The position numbers were made by a program, and so were the translations under genes. A model generated the notes under the pieces. It was not told the origin of the DNA. It ran no database searches and saw only the letters and a list, made by a program, of their open reading frames with translations. From assembly GCA_947370945.1 (NCBI GenBank), contig CANBND010000004.1:1-33269 (forward strand): a stretch of DNA of 33,269 nt, given 5' to 3'. Positions 1-6,745 of the stretch are shown piece by piece (positions within the stretch are counted from its first letter, which is position 1; each line of letters begins with the position of its first letter). The stretch is from Pseudobdellovibrionaceae bacterium. GTDB taxonomy: Bacteria > Bdellovibrionota > Bdellovibrionia > Bdellovibrionales > Bdellovibrionaceae.

Positions 1-467
1 GTCGGCCCATCTTTCCAATGGGTAGGGACATCGGCTATTTACCAGGAGATATTGAACAAAAATTGAATCCTTGGATGCAGCCAATTTTTGATAACGTAGA
101 ATTTTTAATGGGTTCTGATAAAAAAGCATCGGGCCGTGCGCAAGAATTAATTAACCAAGGAATGTTAAATATCGAACCGTTAACTTACATTCGTGGCCGC
201 AGTATTCCGAAACAATATTTAATTGTTGATGAAGCGCAAAATTTGACTCCGCATGAAATTAAAACAATTGTGACTCGCGCTGGAAGCGGAACAAAAATTG
301 TTCTTACCGGAGACGTTTATCAGATTGATAATCCCTATGTGGATTCTGCAAACTCAGGATTAACTCATGCGGTTGAAAGATTTAAGGGCCAAGAAATCGC
401 AGCGCACGTCACGTTAACAAAAGGTGAACGTTCGGCACTTGCAGAGCTTGCAGCTAATATTTTATGA
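1..467 (+). CDS. PhoH-family ATPase, C-terminal part (5' end outside window)
   Basis: The reading frame is open from the first base and reads R-P-I-F-P before the first in-frame ATG at 18, so this is the 3' part of a longer gene and not a gene starting at 18. The visible ~154 residues match the PhoH ATPase C-terminal half: G-R-D-I-G-Y-L-P-G-D-I-E-Q-K-L-N-P-W near the start, the Walker B-like L-I-V-D-E-A-Q-N, and the following L-T-G-D-V-Y-Q-I-D. The wording of the first motif fits the long PhoH form that carries an N-terminal PIN domain (YlaK/PhoH2 type), but that half is not visible. These are cytoplasmic P-loop NTPases linked to RNA metabolism; the substrate cannot be told here. The stop overlaps the next ATG (ATGA), so the two genes are probably co-translated. 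Confidence 0.9.
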   Translation, partial: RPIFPMGRDIGYLPGDIEQKLNPWMQPIFDNVEFLMGSDKKASGRAQELINQGMLNIEPLTYIRGRSIPKQYLIVDEAQNLTPHEIKTIVTRAGSGTKIVLTGDVYQIDNPYVDSANSGLTHAVERFKGQEIAAHVTLTKGERSALAELAANIL

Positions 468-898
468 CATTAGAAAATATAGACACAGGTGCAGATAAAG
501 ACGTTGGCTTCAAGGCCAGCGTCACTGCGATAATTACTGATAAAATGGTCAGACAATTTGCTGAAATGTCTGGTGATTATAATCCAATCCATCTGGATGA
601 TGAATTTGCCGCGAAGACCAGATTTAAAAAACGAATTGCTCATGGTATGATTCTGGGCGCATTGGTTTCAAGATTTTTAAATGAAAAAATTGGCGCTGGT
701 GGAATTTATTTGGCGCAGACTTTGAAATTTTCAAATCCAGTTTTTATTGATGATGAGATTACTTTTCATCTTGAGGTGACAAAGCTTCATAAAAAACGCG
801 GATTTGGTACAATCGAAACTATAGCGATAAAGCAAACCGGAGAAGTTGTTTTAAAAGGTGAAGCGACAATTATGATGGCGTATGGAGTTAAAGATTAA
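464..898 (+). CDS. MaoC-like (R)-specific enoyl-CoA hydratase
   Basis: A 144-residue single hot-dog-fold protein of the MaoC/PhaJ family, which hydrates trans-2-enoyl-CoA to (R)-3-hydroxyacyl-CoA. The hydratase-2 motif is clear: S-G-D-Y-N-P-I-H-L-D-D with the expected catalytic Asp38 and His43, followed by I-A-H-G-M-I-L-G. The length matches single-domain PhaJ-type enzymes. The ATG lies in the ATGA overlap with the phoH stop, which fixes the start. The 3' end overlaps the convergent lipB gene by 11 bases. The physiological acyl-CoA is unknown; fatty-acid breakdown is likelier than polyhydroxyalkanoate synthesis, since no PHA synthase is seen. A related MaoC-like role is possible. Confidence 0.88.
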   Translation: MTLENIDTGADKDVGFKASVTAIITDKMVRQFAEMSGDYNPIHLDDEFAAKTRFKKRIAHGMILGALVSRFLNEKIGAGGIYLAQTLKFSNPVFIDDEITFHLEVTKLHKKRGFGTIETIAIKQTGEVVLKGEATIMMAYGVKD

Positions 899-1529
899 TT
901 TCTAAATTTTTTCGAAGTTCACTTTTGAAATCCGATGTAATTATTTTTGTATTCAATATTTTTTCTAAATTCGTCATTATTTCTGATTTGTAACCGCAGG
1001 GATTGATGCCAGCAAAGGCTGTGGGGTCGTCATTGATATTAATGGCTGCACCGTGAAACGTAATCCATTTTTTTACGGCAATGCCACAGCTGGCAATTTT
1101 TTTGTCGTCAACCCATACGCCAGTGTCTTCCAGGCCTGATTCAATTTTTTCTGAAGTTTTGCCATGCGCAGTCACCAAATAAGTTTTTAATGTTTGAACA
1201 ATTGAATTTTCAAGTGCGCGCAAAAATCCGCGAACTTCTTGCGGACCGCGATTTTTTCGGGGTTGTTTGATATTTATAATTGGATAGACAACAATTTGTG
1301 AAGGCCCATGATAAGTTGCGCGCCCTCCGCGAGAAACTTCAACGACGGGCCCGTACCAAGCAAATAAATCATGGGGTTCTGTTTGGCGGCCTATTGTGAC
1401 AACGGCAGGATGTGTACAAAAAATTAAAAAACCAGAATGATTTTCTGTTGAAGAAACAATTTCAACATATTCAAGTTGTTTTTGAAGGGCTGCTTCATAG
1501 TCGATCAAGCCCCAGTCTTCGAAAATCAT
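888..1529 (-). CDS. lipB: Octanoyl-[acyl-carrier-protein]:protein N-octanoyltransferase
   Basis: LipB moves the octanoyl group from acyl carrier protein to the lipoyl-domain lysine, the first step of lipoate assembly. With the start used here it is 213 residues. The family signature R-G-G-R-A-T-Y-H-G-P-S-Q sits at 67-78, the catalytic lysine is in K-K-I-A-S-C-G (Lys144), and the acyl-thioester cysteine is in I-N-P-C-G-Y (Cys178). I chose the ATG at 1529, one base after the lpdA stop, because the protein then begins at the usual first strand (M-I-F-E-D-W-G). An upstream in-frame ATG at 1559 would add ten residues, overlap lpdA, and has no better ribosome site. It is last in the lipA-E2-lpdA-lipB operon, beside its likely substrate E2. 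Confidence 0.93.
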   Translation of the reverse strand: MIFEDWGLIDYEAALQKQLEYVEIVSSTENHSGFLIFCTHPAVVTIGRQTEPHDLFAWYGPVVEVSRGGRATYHGPSQIVVYPIINIKQPRKNRGPQEVRGFLRALENSIVQTLKTYLVTAHGKTSEKIESGLEDTGVWVDDKKIASCGIAVKKWITFHGAAININDDPTAFAGINPCGYKSEIMTNLEKILNTKIITSDFKSELRKNLEINL

Positions 1530-1530
1530 T

Positions 1531-2979
1531 TTAAATATGAGCGCCTTTACCAGCACCATTCAAAGGCTTCTGAATGATGTGAATTGCGTGCCCTAAAGTG
1601 GCTTCGGCAGCCTCCATCATTGTTTCACCCAATGTTGGATGCGGATGAATTGTCAGCGCGATATCTTCGATACGAGCGCCCATTTCAATAGCCAACGCCG
1701 CTTCAGAAATTAAATTTGAAGCATCGGGCCCAACGATATGAACACCTAAAACGACGTGCGTTTTTTTATCTGCGATCATTTTTATAAAACCATCTGTTTC
1801 AATCATGCTGACTGCGCGTCCATTTGCTGCGAACGGAAATTTTGAAATTAATAAATCTGTGTAACCTTTGGCAATACATTCAGCTTCGGTAATCCCTGCG
1901 GCTGCGATTTCGGGATCAGTGAAGACTACAGCTGGAACAGTTTTTGCGTCGTACACGCGGTTAATTCCAGAAATAATTTCTGGAACCATCACGCCCTCAA
2001 ACGAAGCTTTGTGCGCCAACATCGGTTGACCACAAATGTCGCCGATGGCGAAGATATTAGAAATATTTGTTCTGCGCTGAGCATCGACTTTGACGAAGCC
2101 GCGCTCATCAACAGTGATTCCAGCGGCTTTAAGATTTGATTGATCGCCATTCGGTCGTCGACCAACAGTTACTAAAATTTTATCGACAATAATTTTTTCG
2201 TCTTTGCCGTTTAATTCATATGTAACTTCATAGCCACTAGTAATTTTTTTCTGAGACTTTGCTTTGGCTCCATATTTAATTTGAATTCCGTCTTTGACGG
2301 CTTTGCGTGCGACAACTTGCGCGCAATCTGGATCAACAACGCCAGCAAGCAATGTTGTGTTGGCTTCGATCACTGTGACTTCTGTGCCTAACTTTTTTAA
2401 ATAGGACGAGATTTCAAGGCCAATGTATCCACCACCAATAACAGCAACGCGTTTTGGAATTTCATTGAATGCCAGTGCGCCAGTAGACGAGCAAATATCT
2501 TTTTCATCAAACGGAAAACCGCCAATTTCAATGGGTCTAGAACCTGTTGCAATAATAAAATATTTTGCTGTGATTGAATCAGTCCCCGTCGCAGATTTAA
2601 CAGAAATTTCTTTTGAATTTTTAAATGCAGCTTCGCCTTTGATGACTGTGACTGAATTGCCTTTTAATAATTGATTCACGCCACCAGACATTTTATCGCA
2701 GACAGATTGCTTCCAGTTGACCAAAGTTTTCATATCAACAGAAATTCCACCTTTGATATTTAGGCCCATCGTCGGAAAATCATGTTGAGCTTTGTGCAAC
2801 ATGTGAGTCGCCGTGATCATTGCTTTCGAAGGGATACAACCGACGTTTAAACAGACCCCACCGATCGCTTCGCGTTCGATGACAGCTGTTTTAAAACCTA
2901 ATTGTGCAGAGCGAATGGCAGCAACATAACCACCGGGACCAGAACCAATAACAACGATATCAAAATTTTGTGTAGCCAT
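1531..2979 (-). CDS. lpdA: Dihydrolipoyl dehydrogenase (E3)
   Basis: This 482-residue FAD enzyme re-oxidises the dihydrolipoyl groups of E2 and passes electrons to NAD+. Visible parts in order are the FAD-binding G-S-G-P-G-G at 12-17, the redox-active pair in G-G-V-C-L-N-V-G-C-I-P-S-K (Cys43, Cys48), an NAD-binding G-G-G-Y-I-G-L-E segment, and the C-terminal H-P-H-P-T-L-G-E with the catalytic His-Glu pair. Length is normal for the family. A GGGAGA ribosome site 7-8 bases before the ATG supports this start. It follows the E2 gene by 26 bases and nearly abuts lipB, so it is the E3 of the complex encoded here, and may also serve other lipoyl complexes in the cell. Confidence 0.97.
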   Translation of the reverse strand: MATQNFDIVVIGSGPGGYVAAIRSAQLGFKTAVIEREAIGGVCLNVGCIPSKAMITATHMLHKAQHDFPTMGLNIKGGISVDMKTLVNWKQSVCDKMSGGVNQLLKGNSVTVIKGEAAFKNSKEISVKSATGTDSITAKYFIIATGSRPIEIGGFPFDEKDICSSTGALAFNEIPKRVAVIGGGYIGLEISSYLKKLGTEVTVIEANTTLLAGVVDPDCAQVVARKAVKDGIQIKYGAKAKSQKKITSGYEVTYELNGKDEKIIVDKILVTVGRRPNGDQSNLKAAGITVDERGFVKVDAQRRTNISNIFAIGDICGQPMLAHKASFEGVMVPEIISGINRVYDAKTVPAVVFTDPEIAAAGITEAECIAKGYTDLLISKFPFAANGRAVSMIETDGFIKMIADKKTHVVLGVHIVGPDASNLISEAALAIEMGARIEDIALTIHPHPTLGETMMEAAEATLGHAIHIIQKPLNGAGKGAHI

Positions 2980-3005
2980 TATATATCTCCCATCATATCT
3001 GGCGG

Positions 3006-4640
3006 TTACGCCAGTCCCATCATAAGGACGCCAGGATTCTGAATTTTATTAAAAAATGATTTCAAGAAATTTGCAGCCACAGCGCCATCGATCAAACGAT
3101 GATCGCAAGTCACTGTGTAATTCATTGATTTAATAAAACCGATTGAACCATCTTTGTTTAAAATAGGTTTATCAGAAATTTTATACATTCCTAAAATAGC
3201 AACCTCTGGGTGATTGATGATTGGAGTCGCATAAGTACCACCGACAGAACCAATATTTGTAATTGTGATACAAGCACCTTTCATTTCGTTAGGCACTAAT
3301 TTTCCGTCGCGTGCGCGTTTTGATAAATCAATAATTTCTTTTGAAAGATCCAAGATTGATTTTTGATCTGCATTTTTAATCACAGGAACAACTAATCCAT
3401 TCGGAGTATCTGCAGCGAAACCAATGTTGAAATATTTTTTATAAACAATTTGCGAAGCCGCATCGTCGATCGATGCGCTGAACATTGGATATTCTTTGAT
3501 CGTTGCGATAAGGGCTTTGATTGCAAATGGTAAATACGTAATTTTTGTTCCATTTTTTTCTGCGAAATCTTTTAATGTTTCGCGTAAACCCACAAGCTGT
3601 GTCACATCGGCTTCATCCATCAATGTGAAATGTGGAATAATCGATTTCGACATTTGTAAATTCTGAGCGATTTTTTTTCTGATACCAATTAAATCAACAC
3701 GCTCTTCAAGATTTGAATTCGTAGAAGTGAACGCGGGTTTTGGAAAATTCATTGATGGAGTTCCCGCTGACGTAGCGCCAGTGCCGTTTGAAATAACCGC
3801 AGCTGATCCGCCTTTTGATGAAATCACATCTTCACGAGTGACTCGTCCAGCAAGTCCTGAGCCTGACATTCCGTTGATATCAACACCCATTTCTCGAGCT
3901 AATCTGCGTGTTGCAGGAGTTGCTAAAACTTTTGAATCAGCAACTGGAGGGTAAATTGTGTTGCTCATTGATGATGACATTGTCATTGCAGCCATAGGTG
4001 CAGACGTCACAGCTGGTTTATGATTTGTTGTCGCTTGCGGAGCAGCGGCAGCTTGAACAGTGCCACCAGATGCTCCAGATAAAACTAAAATTACATTTTC
4101 AACTTTGATGATTTCGCCTTTTTTAAATTTTAATTCTTTAACTATGCCTGCAACAGGTGACGGAACTTCAACAGTCGCTTTGTCAGTCATAATTTCTGCA
4201 ACTGTTTGATCGGCTTTTACTGTGTCGCCGATATTCACAGTCCATTTGACAAGTTCACCTTCGGTAACGCCTTCGCCTAATTCAGGAAGTTTTACGTTTA
4301 CAGTTGCTGAAGATGTTTGACCAACGGATACAGGGTTCGACGGAGTCGGAGCAGAAGCAACAGCAGCTTGCGGTTTTGGTGCCGCGGTAGCAGCAGTGCC
4401 TGCGCCATCAATTTTAATAATGACATTTTCTACTTTGATAATCTGACCAGGTTTAAATAAAAGCTCGGTCACAACACCTGCGTGAGGCGATGGAACTTCA
4501 ACAGTTGCTTTGTCAGTCATAATTTCTGCGACGGTTTGATCGGGCTTTACTGTGTCGCCGACTTTGACAGTCCATTTAACTAATTCGCCTTCGGTAACGC
4601 CTTCGCCTAATTCAGGAAGTTTGATGTCGATTGTTGCCAT
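3006..4640 (-). CDS. 2-oxoacid dehydrogenase complex E2, dihydrolipoyl acyltransferase (two lipoyl domains)
   Basis: A 544-residue acyltransferase core subunit, probably of pyruvate dehydrogenase, possibly of the branched-chain complex. Domains in order are lipoyl domain 1 (about 4-78, lipoylated Lys44 in M-T-D-K-A-T-V), an Ala/Pro linker, lipoyl domain 2 (about 114-188, Lys154), a second linker, the peripheral subunit-binding domain (A-T-P-A-T-R-R-L-A-R-E and G-L-A-G-R-V-T-R-E-D-V), and the catalytic domain ending with D-H-R-L-I-D-G, whose His and Asp are the active-site motif. The open frame extends 35 codons upstream to 4745, but that stretch lies inside lipA. The ATG at 4640, one base after the lipA stop with GGAG 10 bases before it, is the true start. 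The E1 partner is not encoded in this window. Confidence 0.95.
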   Translation of the reverse strand: MATIDIKLPELGEGVTEGELVKWTVKVGDTVKPDQTVAEIMTDKATVEVPSPHAGVVTELLFKPGQIIKVENVIIKIDGAGTAATAAPKPQAAVASAPTPSNPVSVGQTSSATVNVKLPELGEGVTEGELVKWTVNIGDTVKADQTVAEIMTDKATVEVPSPVAGIVKELKFKKGEIIKVENVILVLSGASGGTVQAAAAPQATTNHKPAVTSAPMAAMTMSSSMSNTIYPPVADSKVLATPATRRLAREMGVDINGMSGSGLAGRVTREDVISSKGGSAAVISNGTGATSAGTPSMNFPKPAFTSTNSNLEERVDLIGIRKKIAQNLQMSKSIIPHFTLMDEADVTQLVGLRETLKDFAEKNGTKITYLPFAIKALIATIKEYPMFSASIDDAASQIVYKKYFNIGFAADTPNGLVVPVIKNADQKSILDLSKEIIDLSKRARDGKLVPNEMKGACITITNIGSVGGTYATPIINHPEVAILGMYKISDKPILNKDGSIGFIKSMNYTVTCDHRLIDGAVAANFLKSFFNKIQNPGVLMMGLA

Positions 4641-4641
4641 A

Positions 4642-5610
4642 TTAAATTGTCTCCTCAGATTGAGTTGTGCTGTTTTGTAATTTTTTATTTTTTTCGATAA
4701 TTCCGTGCATAAAGAATTCTCCTGCACGATAGCTACTTCTGACAAGTGGGCCTGACGCTACATACAAAAATCCCATGCCTTCAGCGATTGTTTGCCATTC
4801 AGCGAATTTTTCAGGCGTCACATATTCAATAACTTTTAAATGCTTTTCTGTAGGCTGCAAATATTGACCAAACGTTACAACATCACAACCAACAGCACGC
4901 AAATCTTTCAGAGTTTGAATAACTTCAGAATCAGTTTCGCCAAGGCCTAACATAATTGAAGTTTTTGTATACATAGCTGGGTGAAATTCTTTAACAGCCT
5001 GAAGCAGTCGCATCGATTGTTTGTATTTTGCGCGCGGGTCGCGAACCGATGGCGTTAATCGTTCGACAGTTTCAATGTTGTGAGCAAAAACATCTGGTTT
5101 TGCATCAGCAAGGTGGCGAATTAAGTTTTCATCTCCGCGAAAATCAGGAGTTAAAATTTCAACGATTAAATTTGGATCTAATTTTTTCACAGTTTTGACA
5201 GTTCGAGCAAAATGGTCCGAGCCTTGGTCGGGCATATCATCGCGATCAACAGATGTAATAACGACATATTTTAATTTCATTTGCGAAATTGAATAAGCCA
5301 CTTTTTCAGGTTCAAGATCATCGACCGGAGGCAAGCCAATTTTAGCATTGCCAGTTTTAACGTTACAGAATTTGCATCCGCGTGTGCACACTTCGCCCAT
5401 CAACATAAACGTTGCGGTGCCGCCAGACCAACATTCGCCCATGTTCGGACAGCGTGCTTCTTGGCAGACGGTTGCTAATTTTAATTCGCCCAACATATTT
5501 TTAATGCGCGAATAATTTTCGCCCTGCGGAGCGCGAACTTTTAACCAATCAGGTTTTCGAAGCGGAGCTGGTTTTTGAACAGAAGCCTTATTTTGATCTG
5601 AATTTTCCAT
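4642..5610 (-). CDS. lipA: Lipoyl synthase
   Basis: This 322-residue radical-SAM enzyme inserts two sulfurs into protein-bound octanoyl groups to give lipoyl groups. The auxiliary-cluster cysteines are Cys49, Cys54 and Cys60 in [13 protein letters not shown]. The radical-SAM C-x3-C-x2-C is Cys75, Cys79 and Cys82 in C-T-R-G-C-K-F-C. The C-terminal R-S-S-Y-R-A-G, whose serine ligates the auxiliary cluster in studied LipA proteins, is also present. Length is typical. It is first in the operon, one base upstream of the E2 start, so its stop and the E2 start are translationally coupled. Sulfur insertion, octanoyl transfer (lipB) and the lipoyl acceptor (E2) are thus made together. The ribosome site is weak. 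A promoter should lie within 5611-5740 but I see no convincing one. Confidence 0.97.
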   Translation of the reverse strand: MENSDQNKASVQKPAPLRKPDWLKVRAPQGENYSRIKNMLGELKLATVCQEARCPNMGECWSGGTATFMLMGEVCTRGCKFCNVKTGNAKIGLPPVDDLEPEKVAYSISQMKLKYVVITSVDRDDMPDQGSDHFARTVKTVKKLDPNLIVEILTPDFRGDENLIRHLADAKPDVFAHNIETVERLTPSVRDPRAKYKQSMRLLQAVKEFHPAMYTKTSIMLGLGETDSEVIQTLKDLRAVGCDVVTFGQYLQPTEKHLKVIEYVTPEKFAEWQTIAEGMGFLYVASGPLVRSSYRAGEFFMHGIIEKNKKLQNSTTQSEETI

Positions 5611-5740
5611 AGGCCCATAGGTTTATACCTGAGGCCTGCTCCGAGCAAGAATTTAGAGCTAAAATTGAACCGCAAGCTGTCGAAAATCAGTCGAAGGAGA
5701 CTTGTTTTTATCGCCCCTCAACGAGAGAGAGAAAATGAAG

Positions 5741-5769
5741 AAAAAAGGCGATTATTGTGCGCCTTTTTT
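5741..5769 (-). terminator. Intrinsic terminator of the PilZ gene
   Basis: A perfect 10-bp stem (AAAAAAGGCG at 5741-5750, CGCCTTTTTT at 5760-5769) encloses a 9-base loop. Read on the minus strand, the GGCG/CGCC core is followed by a T run, the form of an intrinsic terminator. Its promoter-proximal arm shares bases with the TAA stop of the PilZ gene (5768-5770). Because the arms are A and T tracts, it could also work in the other direction, but there is no plus-strand gene to end here. It separates the PilZ gene from the lipA operon downstream. Confidence 0.75.
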
Positions 5770-6517
5770 ATGCAACATTTTTGAGGATATAGTTTTTAAG
5801 GTCATTTTTCAACCAGGACTGAAGCAGAACAACATTTTTTTCGCTCAGATCGACAAATTGAATATGTTTAGAGACTTTATCATTTTTTAAAATATGTGCT
5901 TTTAATTTAATATTAATTTTTTGGTCTGGAGAAGTGAGAAAGACTTCTAATTTTTTGTCATTCAAATGCTGAGGTAAATTTTCTTCGAGTAAAATTCCAC
6001 CTTCAGAAACATTTTTAGTAAAGGTTCGAAATGTTTTTTGTTCGAAAATAAAAGTGGCTTTAAGTCGGATATCAATACGGACGTATTTTCTTTTTTCTTC
6101 AGGTCTTAAATTTTTAGTTTCCTTTTGAACCTCTTGTTGAATCTCTTTGGCGACTTTATTTTTTTTAATATTTTGAAGGCTGACAACATTATCAGGTTCT
6201 GCGGCATTAACCTCAGTAGAAGGTTCTGGAGCAGAATGAGTTACAGTTACTTGTGATGCTTCATCACTGATTTCTGGAAAAGAAGGTAAATCACTTAAGT
6301 TTTGTGAATAGTTTTGTAAAAAGTCTGGAGCTTCTACAGCCAATTTCCAGGATTTCCATCCTCTTTGACAGACTTTAACTTCGGCAAGATTTAATTTTTG
6401 TTGACTAATATAGTTAATTGCACTCGTTGAATCAAAAGGACCCATCGGAGCTTTTAATTTGGTATCGAAAATAAACCAAACAGCTTCTGAGTTGTGAGTA
6501 TTGATTGAATCATTCAT
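5768..6517 (-). CDS. GYF-like plus PilZ domain protein (c-di-GMP effector)
   Basis: A 249-residue cytoplasmic protein in three parts. Residues 13-67 resemble the GYF_2/DUF4339 fold (V-W-F-I-F-D, G-P-F-D, a W-K-S-W-K-L pair of tryptophans). Residues about 75-135 are a polar, low-complexity linker. Residues about 138-245 form a PilZ domain with the c-di-GMP signature R-x3-R (Arg143, Arg147) and N-x-S-x-x-G (Asn169, Ser171, Gly174). The Asn for the usual Asp in the second motif is tolerated in the family. It should bind c-di-GMP and pass the signal to a partner through the GYF-like module; the partner is unknown. A GGGGAG ribosome site lies 4-5 bases before the ATG. It forms a single-gene unit with its own terminator. 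Confidence 0.82.
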   Translation of the reverse strand: MNDSINTHNSEAVWFIFDTKLKAPMGPFDSTSAINYISQQKLNLAEVKVCQRGWKSWKLAVEAPDFLQNYSQNLSDLPSFPEISDEASQVTVTHSAPEPSTEVNAAEPDNVVSLQNIKKNKVAKEIQQEVQKETKNLRPEEKRKYVRIDIRLKATFIFEQKTFRTFTKNVSEGGILLEENLPQHLNDKKLEVFLTSPDQKINIKLKAHILKNDKVSKHIQFVDLSEKNVVLLQSWLKNDLKNYILKNVA

Positions 6518-6573
6518 AAAACTCCCCGATAATAATTATGATTTTATATCGACAAAATACGGGCTTTTCTAAA

Positions 6574-6698
6574 GTCGAGTTGAAACCTAAAATAAATTAA
6601 AATTGATATTGATCCTCATTTAAAAAATGTTTCACATTGAAACGCAAAAAAATAAAAAACAAATCGAACGGCATTTTGGTCGAGTTGAGGTCTAAAAA
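6574..6698. repeat. Imperfect direct repeat upstream of the giant lipoprotein gene
   Basis: Two copies of a box of about 20 bases occur in the same orientation 105 bases apart: GTCGAGTTGAAACCTAAAAT at 6574-6593 and GTCGAGTTGAGGTCTAAAAA at 6679-6698. They share GTCGAGTTGA and CTAAAA, with changes concentrated in the middle. They lie in the 200-base gap between the divergent PilZ and giant lipoprotein genes. They could be paired regulator sites for either gene or the trace of a small duplication. No known factor is recognised. Confidence 0.4.
6629..6643. promoter_or_regulatory. Short inverted repeat GTTTCA-CAT-TGAAAC, possible operator
   Basis: A perfect 6-bp inverted repeat around a 3-base centre lies midway in the divergent intergenic region between the PilZ gene and the giant lipoprotein gene. 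It has no T run, so it is not a terminator. The half-site TGTTTCA also forms the arms of the longer inverted repeat before argS at 23964-23995, which hints at a shared dimeric DNA-binding protein. The site is short and could be chance in AT-rich DNA. Confidence 0.3.
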
Positions 6699-6711
6699 GT
6701 TTTGACGCTAT

Positions 6712-6738
6712 TAAGAAGTTGGACAGATTAGCCGATAT
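6712..6738 (+). promoter_or_regulatory. Candidate FliA (sigma-28) type promoter
   Basis: TAAGAAGT (6712-6719), an 11-base spacer, then GCCGATAT (6731-6738). The flagellar sigma consensus is TAAAGTTT-N11-GCCGATAA, so the -10 box matches 7 of 8, the spacer is exact, and the -35 box matches 4 of 8. It sits 7 bases before the first good ATG of the giant lipoprotein gene at 6746, so transcription would begin at or just before the start codon. This would tie expression of the lipoprotein to the motility regulon. Confidence 0.42.
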
Positions 6739-6745
6739 TTTATTT

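Noticed and set aside
4641-4745. N-terminal 35-codon extension of the E2 gene
   Set aside because: It overlaps the conserved lipA C-terminus, and the E2 family starts at M-A-T-I-D-I-K-L-P with a good ribosome site.
5702-5890. Plus-strand open frame of 62 codons over the PilZ terminator
   Set aside because: It runs antisense through the PilZ coding end and the terminator hairpin; composition is that of the opposite gene.
6719-6745. TTG at 6719 as start of the giant lipoprotein
   Set aside because: It would add D-R-L-A-D-I-L-F before the signal peptide, lies over the FliA-like promoter and has no ribosome site. The ATG at 6746 gives a normal lipoprotein signal.
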